A stretch of 8,518 bases of DNA, from the NCBI GenBank assembly GCA_020025795.1, contig JAHHRK010000068.1, positions 1 to 8,518 of the forward strand. Reading direction: 5' to 3'. Shown piece by piece: positions 1 to 4,080 of this stretch. The position numbers and the translations under genes are program-made. This DNA comes from Faecalibacterium sp. (GTDB lineage: Bacteria > Bacillota > Clostridia > Oscillospirales > Ruminococcaceae). Numbering within the stretch: position 1 is the first letter of the stretch; the number at the start of each line of letters is the position of its first letter. The notes under the pieces are model-generated. The model saw only the letters and a list, made by a program, of their open reading frames with translations, was not told where the DNA came from and did not search any database.

Positions 1-345
1 AACCCCACCAAGATCAGCGGCTGCTGCGGCCGCTTGATGTGCTGCCTGGCCTATGAGCAGAAAACCTACGAGTACCTGAACGGCGTTTTGCCCATGGTTG
101 GCTCTACGGTTCGCACGCCGGACGGCGTGGGCACGGTGGTCGAGGTCAGCCCGGTTTCTGCTACGCTGCGTGTGCGCACCGGCACCGACAGCCTGGCCCC
201 GAAAACCTACAAAGCAAGCCAGTGCCAGTATATTTCCGGCGGCAAGCGCAGCCCCAAGGCACCGGACAAGTACGATGACTTTTCCGGCATGAATCCGAAC
301 CCGGTTGCCCACCCCGGTTTTGAAGCTGAGGACGATGATGAATAA
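1..345 (+). CDS. PSP1 C-terminal domain protein, RicT/YaaT-like (5' truncated)
   Basis: The reading frame is open from the first base, so the gene starts outside the window and only the last 114 residues are seen. It opens with NPTKISGCCGRLMCCLAYE, the hallmark of the PSP1 C-terminal domain of B. subtilis YaaT/RicT. Cys9, Cys14 and Cys15 of the visible part match the family's conserved cysteines; Cys8 is an extra one, and another lies at Cys75. In B. subtilis, RicT joins RicA and RicF in an Fe-S complex that assists RNase Y in mRNA maturation; that role here is inference. After the domain comes a small barrel-like stretch (about residues 25-80), then an acidic, probably disordered tail ending EAEDDDE. 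RicT of B. subtilis lies just upstream of yabA-yabB-yazA-yabC, and here trmN6 and rsmI follow after a ferredoxin gene. No clear terminator follows the stop codon. Confidence 0.88.
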   Translation, partial: NPTKISGCCGRLMCCLAYEQKTYEYLNGVLPMVGSTVRTPDGVGTVVEVSPVSATLRVRTGTDSLAPKTYKASQCQYISGGKRSPKAPDKYDDFSGMNPNPVAHPGFEAEDDDE

Positions 346-390
346 GGTGTAAATAATGCGCCGAAGCTCTGGATGGCAAGGGCTTACTAC

Positions 391-420
391 TTGCAAGAAA
401 AGGGCATTTTATGATACACT
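391..420 (+). promoter_or_regulatory. Possible promoter of the ferredoxin gene
   Basis: TTGCAA (391-396) and TACACT (415-420) are separated by 18 bp, each matching four of six consensus bases. An alternative -10, TATGAT at 410-415, matches better but lacks a well-placed -35. Transcription would start near 421-427, giving a leader of roughly 80-90 nt. Weak evidence by itself, supported by the need for a start between ricT and the strongly terminated ferredoxin gene. Confidence 0.35.
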
Positions 421-439
421 TCCCATAAGGAGTATTCCT

Positions 440-484
440 GTGGGGCAGGCTGACTGCCGTGCCGTTCCTGTCCCAGAATCGTAA
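440..484 (+). other. Possible 14-codon upstream reading frame
   Basis: AAGGAG at 427-432 is followed after 7 nt by GTG (440-442), opening a 14-codon frame (MGQADCRAVPVPES) that stops at TAA 482-484, ten bases before the ferredoxin ribosome binding site. It exactly overlaps the possible pseudoknot, so translation would unfold that structure. Such short frames arise easily by chance, and the predicted transcript start lies very near the putative ribosome site. Recorded as a possibility only. Confidence 0.15.
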
Positions 485-491
485 CGCACGG
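441..491 (+). promoter_or_regulatory. Possible pseudoknotted leader before the ferredoxin RBS
   Basis: Stem 1 pairs 441-449 (TGGGGCAGG) with 467-475 (CCTGTCCCA), nine pairs with one G-U. Its loop contains 457-466 (CCGTGCCGTT), which can pair with 483-491 (AACGCACGG), nine pairs with one bulged C. Together these form an H-type pseudoknot with 7-nt loops at 450-456 and 476-482 and direct junction of the two stems. It ends three bases before the ferredoxin AAAGGAG (495-501). A local 5-bp hairpin (444-448 with 454-458) would compete with it. Whether this folds or regulates is unknown; no known riboswitch class is recognised. Confidence 0.3.
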
Positions 492-508
492 AGTAAAGGA
501 GAAACACT

Positions 509-676
509 ATGGCACACAAGGTTACTGATGCTTGCGTCGGCTGTGGCGCATGCGAGTCCGCTTGCCCCGTTGGCGCTATCACTGTTGACAGCACCGCTTC
601 CGTTGACGCAAACGTTTGCATCGACTGCGGCGCATGCGAGGGCGTTTGCCCCACCGGTGCTATCGTTGCTGAATAA
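509..676 (+). CDS. 2[4Fe-4S] clostridial-type ferredoxin
   Basis: A 55-residue protein that carries low-potential electrons in the cytoplasm, typically between pyruvate:ferredoxin oxidoreductase, hydrogenase and similar enzymes of anaerobes. Two CxxCxxCxxxCP motifs are complete: Cys9, 12, 15, 19 and Cys37, 40, 43, 47. In this family the first three cysteines of one motif and the last of the other bind each cluster. The length and two-fold internal symmetry are normal for bacterial 2[4Fe-4S] ferredoxins. AAAGGAG at 495-501 lies 7 nt before ATG. The gene is monocistronic: a leader of about 80 nt precedes it and a strong terminator follows 34 nt after the stop. Codon choice is biased (GCA/GCT, GTT, TGC), as expected for an abundant protein. 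The neighbouring RicT is also linked to Fe-S clusters in B. subtilis, but a functional link here is only a suggestion. Confidence 0.95.
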   Translation: MAHKVTDACVGCGACESACPVGAITVDSTASVDANVCIDCGACEGVCPTGAIVAE

Positions 677-710
677 TTAAATCAGCCGATTGCGCTTAAA
701 AAGCAAGAAA

Positions 711-749
711 TAAGGGCGTACCCGTTTGGGTACGCCCTTATTTTTGTTT
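711..749 (+). terminator. Intrinsic terminator of the ferredoxin gene
   Basis: A perfect 13-bp stem (711-723 with 728-740) with a GTTT loop is followed by TTTTTGTTT. It separates the ferredoxin from the tRNA methyltransferase operon. Confidence 0.93.
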
Positions 750-776
750 GGGAAAGCGTCAAATCCCCTTTCCCGG

Positions 777-805
777 TAGAAAAAGCGGTCAATAGCGTGT
801 ATAAT
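777..805 (+). promoter_or_regulatory. Promoter of the trmN6-rsmI-phosphodiesterase operon
   Basis: A perfect TATAAT lies at 800-805, with TAGAAA (777-782, four of six matches) 17 bp upstream. Transcription would begin near 812, leaving about 55 nt of leader before the preferred GTG start at 868. Confidence 0.6.
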
Positions 806-867
806 AATCCTGTATGTCAATGTGGGGCTGTGCCCTGCAATCCAAACAGAACGGAGGGACGGTGCGC

Positions 868-1560
868 GTGGGCGAGACCACAGAAATTTTGACGAACGGT
901 ACACGGGTGTACTGTAATGCGGAACATCGCTTCGGCACGGATGCACTGTTGCTGGCACGGTTCTGCCCGCCCCATCGGGCGCAGCGTGCCGTGGATTTGT
1001 GCAGCGGATGCGGCATCGTCAGCCTGGAATGGCACGATGCAGGCCACCGCGGTCCCTGCATGGCGGTGGAAATTGCTCCCGAAGGGTCGGCTTTGCTGCG
1101 GCAGGCGGTGCAGGACGAGGAGCTTTCCCATATTGTGCCGGTTTTGGCCGATTTGTGCGGCTGGACGCCGCCGGATGCCGGCCTGTATGACGTTGTGGCC
1201 TGCAATCCGCCCTATTTCACAGCAGGCCAGCAGAGCGCCAGTGCAGCGCGCGCTACCGCGCGTCACGAGCTGGCTTGCAGCCTGGACGATGTGTGCCGCT
1301 GCGGCGCACGGCTTTTGCGGGATGGTGGCCGATTTGCCATGTGCCACCGCCCCCAGCGCCTGGCCGAAGTTTTCGCCGCATTGCAGGCGGCCCGGCTGGA
1401 GCCCAAGCGTTTGGCTTTTGTAAAAAATAAGGCCGGCGGCGCACCTTGGCTCTTTTTGGTGGAAGCCCAAAAGAACCGCCGCCCCGGTTTGATTGTAGAA
1501 CCCGATGTACTCATCTCGGCAGGTGCCGCCTTGTATGGCCCGGCCGCACAAAATACATGA
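868..1560 (+). CDS. trmN6: tRNA1(Val) (adenine-37-N6)-methyltransferase family protein (TrmN6/YabB-like)
   Basis: A class I SAM-dependent methyltransferase of the TrmN6 (E. coli YfiC, B. subtilis YabB) family, which in E. coli methylates N6 of A37 in tRNA1(Val). With GTG 868 as residue 1, the family N-terminal pattern HRFGTDALLLARF is at 20-32, SAM motif I DLCSGCG at 43-49 and the N6-adenine methyltransferase motif NPPYF at 113-117. The protein is 230 residues, near the usual length. Start choice: GGAGGG at 853-858 is 9 nt before GTG 868. GTG 862 is too close to it, and ATG 814 lies almost on the predicted transcript start with no ribosome site, although its frame is open. It is followed 15 nt later by rsmI, as in B. 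subtilis, where yabB and yabC flank yazA; no yazA or yabA lies between here. Substrate identity is inferred from the family. Confidence 0.83.
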   Translation: MGETTEILTNGTRVYCNAEHRFGTDALLLARFCPPHRAQRAVDLCSGCGIVSLEWHDAGHRGPCMAVEIAPEGSALLRQAVQDEELSHIVPVLADLCGWTPPDAGLYDVVACNPPYFTAGQQSASAARATARHELACSLDDVCRCGARLLRDGGRFAMCHRPQRLAEVFAALQAARLEPKRLAFVKNKAGGAPWLFLVEAQKNRRPGLIVEPDVLISAGAALYGPAAQNT

Positions 1561-1575
1561 CAGGAGGCAGAAAAT

Positions 1576-2424
1576 ATGCCTGGTACCCTATATATCGTCG
1601 CCACCCCCATCGGCAACTTGGAGGACATGACGCCCCGTGCTGCCGCAACCTTTGGCATGGTGGATTTTATCGCTGCGGAAGATACCCGCGTCACCCTGAA
1701 GCTGCTGAACCATCTGGGGTTGAAAAAGCCGCTGGTCAGCTATTATGAACACGCACTGCAAAAGGGCGAAGCCATCCTGCAGCGCATCGAAGCCGGCGAA
1801 AACTGTGCGCTGTGCAGCGATGCCGGTATGCCTTGTGTATCGGACCCCGGCGAAGTGATTGTGCGCGACGCGATGGAGCGCGGCATTCCGGTTGTTCCGG
1901 TTCCGGCTGCCAGCGCAGCGGTTACCGCTTTGGCGGTTTCCGGCCAGAAAACCGACCGCTGGGTGTTTGAAGGCTTTATTCCGGTGGAAAAACGCCAGCG
2001 CCGTGCTCGTTTGGAAGAACTACTGCACGAAAAACGTACCATCATTTTCTACGAAGCGCCCCATAAGCTGCGCGCTACGCTGGACGATCTGTGCGATGCC
2101 TTTGGTGCGGACCGCAGTGTGACGCTGTGCCGCGAGCTGACCAAACTCCACGAGGAAGTGGTCAAGACCACGCTGGGCGAAGCAGTTGCTTATTACAAGG
2201 AAAATGCACCCCGTGGAGAGTATGTTCTGGTCATGGCAGGTGCAGCGCAGGCAGATGCACAGGCAGCCCAGACGCTGGAAGGCGTAGCGGCGCACGCACG
2301 CGCTTTGATGGAAAACGAAGGTATGCCGGCTAGCGCAGCTGCCCGTGAGGCTGCGAAGGGCACGCCTTTTGCCAAGAGTGAAATTTACCGTGCCCTGCTG
2401 GCACAAAACGAGGAGGAAGCATGA
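1576..2424 (+). CDS. rsmI: 16S rRNA (cytidine-1402-2'-O)-methyltransferase RsmI
   Basis: RsmI (B. subtilis YabC) adds a 2'-O-methyl group to C1402 in the 16S rRNA decoding centre, using SAM. The 282-residue protein begins with the signature LYIVATPIGNLEDMTPRA (5-22), then AAEDTR (33-38), SDAGMPCVSDPG (81-92), FEGFIP (131-136), YEAPHKL (159-165), and REL-TK-HEE (186-194), with GEYVLV (214-219) closing the catalytic part. These are the expected tetrapyrrole-methylase-fold blocks. One small departure: the usual PGPSA-type segment reads PAASA (110-114). AGGAGG (1562-1567) lies 8 nt before ATG. The stop overlaps the next start by 4 nt (ATGA), indicating translational coupling. The C-terminal 50 residues are alanine-rich and resemble the family's small helical extension. 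Confidence 0.96.
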   Translation: MPGTLYIVATPIGNLEDMTPRAAATFGMVDFIAAEDTRVTLKLLNHLGLKKPLVSYYEHALQKGEAILQRIEAGENCALCSDAGMPCVSDPGEVIVRDAMERGIPVVPVPAASAAVTALAVSGQKTDRWVFEGFIPVEKRQRRARLEELLHEKRTIIFYEAPHKLRATLDDLCDAFGADRSVTLCRELTKLHEEVVKTTLGEAVAYYKENAPRGEYVLVMAGAAQADAQAAQTLEGVAAHARALMENEGMPASAAAREAAKGTPFAKSEIYRALLAQNEEEA

Positions 2425-2918
2425 CCAAGCTCATCATTTGCAGCGACAGCCACGGCGCAGAATCTGCTCTGGAACGCATTTTTAAGGCAGAATCGGATAT
2501 GGACGTTGCCATTTTTTTGGGCGATGGTCTGCGGGATTATGACCGTGCTGCGCCCTTTGCCAAAAATGCACGCCTGTATGGCGTAGCAGGCAACTGTGAC
2601 TATAACGTTTTGGAGCCCAACGAAGGACTGGCTGCCTTTGATAAGGTGCTGTTCTTCTATACGCACGGACATATGTACGGTGTAAAGTACGATTTGGATA
2701 CCATTGCGCAGGCCGCCAAGGCACGCGGTGCGGATGTTGCGCTGTTTGGTCATACCCATCATGCCTGCTGCGAAGAACGGGACGGCGTGCTGCTGTTCAA
2801 TCCCGGCAGCTGCGGCCGTACCTATACCGGCATGGACACCTACGGCGTCATTCTGGTAGAGGACGGAAAAATCATTTCGGCCGAGCATAAATTTGTGCCC
2901 GGTGCGGTGGAAAAATAA
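2421..2918 (+). CDS. YfcE/MJ0936-family metallophosphoesterase
   Basis: A 165-residue single-domain calcineurin-like phosphodiesterase. Metal-binding motifs are all present: SDSHG (Asp9, His11), GDGLRD (Asp35), GNCD (Asn58), THGH (His82, His84) and GHTH (His111, His113), followed by the family's NPGS (127-130). Members such as E. coli YfcE and M. jannaschii MJ0936 hydrolyse phosphodiesters with two divalent metals, usually Mn or Ni; the natural substrate is unknown. The length matches the family. It overlaps rsmI by four bases, and AGGAGG at 2411-2416, inside rsmI, is its ribosome site, 4 nt before ATG. It is the last gene of the operon, with a terminator beginning 8 nt after the stop. In many Firmicutes a homologue (YsnB) follows an ITP pyrophosphatase gene instead, so this placement says little about function. 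Confidence 0.93.
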   Translation: MTKLIICSDSHGAESALERIFKAESDMDVAIFLGDGLRDYDRAAPFAKNARLYGVAGNCDYNVLEPNEGLAAFDKVLFFYTHGHMYGVKYDLDTIAQAAKARGADVALFGHTHHACCEERDGVLLFNPGSCGRTYTGMDTYGVILVEDGKIISAEHKFVPGAVEK

Positions 2919-2925
2919 GCAAACG

Positions 2926-2950
2926 GCGGACCAATCGGTCCGCTTTTTTT
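2926..2950 (+). terminator. Intrinsic terminator between the phosphodiesterase gene and birA
   Basis: A 7-bp stem, GCGGACC (2926-2932) with GGTCCGC (2937-2943), with an AATC loop, is followed by seven Ts (2944-2950). The T run touches the birA ribosome site GGAGG at 2951-2955, so the hairpin may act as a partial terminator or attenuator for birA. Confidence 0.82.
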
Positions 2951-2962
2951 GGAGGTGTTTGG

Positions 2963-3715
2963 ATGCAGGTGCAGTATCTGCCCCAGTGCGACAGCACAAA
3001 CCGCTGGGCAAAAGAAAACCATGCACAGCTTGTGCCCTTTGGTGCGGTGTATACCATGGACCAGACGGGCGGTCGGGGGCGTTTGGGTCGTCGATGGGAA
3101 AATGCCGCCGGTCAGGCGCTGTATTATACGGCGGTAGTATCGCTGCCGCTGGTTCAGCCGGAAACCCTGCCCCAGCTGATGAGCCTGGTGGCGGCAGATG
3201 CGCTGCGCCAGCAGTACGGCGCCGAATGTCAGATCAACGGGCCCGATGACCTGCTTTTGAACGGGAAAAAGATTGCCGGCATCCTGTGCGAAAGTACCCA
3301 GGACCCCCAAAATCCGGACGTTCGGGTGTGGGTGCTGGGAATTGGCGTGAATCTGGCTCAGCCCAAAGCGCATTTTGATGCGCAAGACCTGCCGCATGCC
3401 GGTTCGTTGGCGATGGCAGGCTATCCGGTCCATGCCCAGCAGGATGCACCGGAGCTGGCTGCGCGGATCACGGCACTTTTGGCTCAGCGGTTGGAAGCCT
3501 TTGCAGCAGAAGGCTTTGCTCCTCTGCGCAAAGATTACTGCGCCGCCTGTGTCAATCTGGGCCGCAGCGTTACCTGGCAGGCAGGTGAAACGACCGCTTC
3601 CGGCAAGTGTGTGGACGTGGATGATACAGGCCGCCTTGTGGTGGAAACAGGCGCAGGCACGCACGAAATCTTCACCGGAGAAGTATCGGTAAAAGGAATT
3701 TACGGCGCATTGTGA
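2963..3715 (+). CDS. birA: Biotin-[acetyl-CoA-carboxylase] ligase (class I BPL)
   Basis: Attaches biotin, via biotinyl-5'-AMP, to the lysine of biotin carboxyl carrier domains. The 250-residue protein lacks the N-terminal DNA-binding domain of E. coli BirA, so it is a class I, non-repressor ligase. Visible motifs are CDSTNRWA (9-16), GGRGRLGRRW (36-45; the GRGRxG biotinyl-AMP loop), LYYT (53-56), NGKKIAGIL (100-108) and GIGVN (126-130). A C-terminal SH3-like cap occupies about 190-250 (LGRSVTW and FTGEVSVKGIY). The usual KWPND block preceding the NGKK lysine reads NGPDD (92-96), an odd substitution set in a catalytic core motif. GGAGG at 2951-2955 lies 7 nt before ATG. No promoter was found between the upstream terminator and this start, so expression probably depends on read-through or a promoter inside the upstream gene. 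Confidence 0.9.
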   Translation: MQVQYLPQCDSTNRWAKENHAQLVPFGAVYTMDQTGGRGRLGRRWENAAGQALYYTAVVSLPLVQPETLPQLMSLVAADALRQQYGAECQINGPDDLLLNGKKIAGILCESTQDPQNPDVRVWVLGIGVNLAQPKAHFDAQDLPHAGSLAMAGYPVHAQQDAPELAARITALLAQRLEAFAAEGFAPLRKDYCAACVNLGRSVTWQAGETTASGKCVDVDDTGRLVVETGAGTHEIFTGEVSVKGIYGAL

Positions 3716-3742
3716 AAATTGTGTGCCAGTTTCCTTCCCGTT

Positions 3743-3782
3743 TTTACAAAATCTTCACACCAACTTCATCAATTCGTTCGAT
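3743..3782 (+). promoter_or_regulatory. 11-bp-phased direct repeats, PhoP/PhoB-type response-regulator box
   Basis: TTTACA (3743-3748), TTCACA (3754-3759) and TTCATC (3765-3770) start exactly 11 bp apart. A weaker TTCGAT (3777-3782) follows at 12 bp. Repeats of TT(A/T/C)A(C/T)A spaced about 11 bp are the known site of B. subtilis PhoP and related OmpR/PhoB regulators. Relative to the predicted start at about 3803 they cover roughly -60 to -21, the position typical of PhoP-activated promoters, and they replace a recognisable -35. The regulator itself is not in the window. Confidence 0.4.
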
Positions 3783-3790
3783 AAAGTGAG

Positions 3791-3796
3791 TATACT
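3791..3796 (+). promoter_or_regulatory. -10 element of the candidate small RNA promoter
   Basis: TATACT matches five of six consensus bases. At 16-18 bp upstream only weak hexamers (for example ATCAAT) are present, so activation by a bound regulator would be expected. Predicted start is about 3803. Confidence 0.45.
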
Positions 3797-3802
3797 AAAA
3801 TC

Positions 3803-3915
3803 ACAAGGTTCGGAGCCGCAACCGTAACCTTGCACATGATTCCTCCTCACACCAAACGAATACCCCAAGCAAAGTTAGCCCCCTGCGTACCGCAAGCGCA
3901 GGGGGCTATTTCATT
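3803..3915 (+). ncRNA. Candidate small regulatory RNA with an anti-Shine-Dalgarno segment
   Basis: Three parts lie in order between a -10 box and a strong terminator, in a stretch with no convincing gene. First is a 5' hairpin: CAAGGTTCGG (3804-3813) with CCG-T-AACCTTG (3822-3832), ten pairs, one bulged T and an 8-nt loop. Next is an apparently unpaired segment, 3833-3875, containing CCTCCT (3842-3847), complementary to AGGAGG ribosome sites. Last is the 12-bp terminator. Expected length is about 110 nt. Firmicute regulatory RNAs such as staphylococcal RsaE use C-rich unpaired segments to block ribosome sites; by analogy this could repress translation in trans. It resembles no RNA family I can name. 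Alternatives are an untranslated tail of birA or a small minus-strand frame (3769-3837). Confidence 0.4.
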
Positions 3916-3920
3916 GTTTT
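3876..3920 (+). terminator. Intrinsic terminator of the candidate small RNA / birA read-through
   Basis: A perfect 12-bp stem, TAGCCCCCTGCG (3876-3887) with its complement (3897-3908), has a 9-nt loop and is followed by TTTCATTGTTTT (3909-3920). Because 160 bp separate it from the birA stop, it may end a short independent RNA as well as birA read-through. Confidence 0.8.
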
Positions 3921-3958
3921 GGCATTGCTGCATATACTTACAACCGAAAGGAACGGCA

Positions 3959-3994
3959 GAAAGCAAAATCCGCAGCCCGGCTGCTTTCGCTTTC
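3959..3994 (+). repeat. Interrupted inverted repeat upstream of the carboxypeptidase promoter
   Basis: An outer stem GAAAGC (3959-3964) with GCTTTC (3989-3994) encloses an inner perfect GCAGC (3972-3976) with GCTGC (3980-3984). No T run follows, so it is not a simple terminator. It lies directly upstream of the extended -10 at 4005-4013 and could be an operator or a processing structure. No function is assigned. Confidence 0.35.
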
Positions 3995-4004
3995 CGGTAA
4001 AATG

Positions 4005-4013
4005 TGGTATGCT
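4005..4013 (+). promoter_or_regulatory. Possible extended -10 promoter of the carboxypeptidase gene
   Basis: TGGTATGCT carries the TGn extension and a TATGCT -10. The -35 region (TTTCGC at 3985-3990) is poor and lies in the inverted repeat. The start would be near 4020, giving a leader of about 60 nt containing a 5-bp CGGGG/CCCCG hairpin (4039-4052) ahead of the ribosome site at 4067-4070. Confidence 0.4.
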
Positions 4014-4080
4014 TAATGATAAAGTTTTGAAAAGGATACGGGGCCTGCCCCGAAAAAGAAAGAAGTGGAGCGAAAGCAGC

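Noticed and set aside
376..394. GCAAG/CTTGC inverted repeat after the RicT gene as a terminator
   Set aside because: Only five pairs and no T run directly after, so it does not qualify as an intrinsic terminator.
3836..4000. Plus-strand frame starting at ATG 3836 (about 54 codons)
   Set aside because: No ribosome site before the ATG, and it reads straight through the 3876-3908 terminator hairpin.
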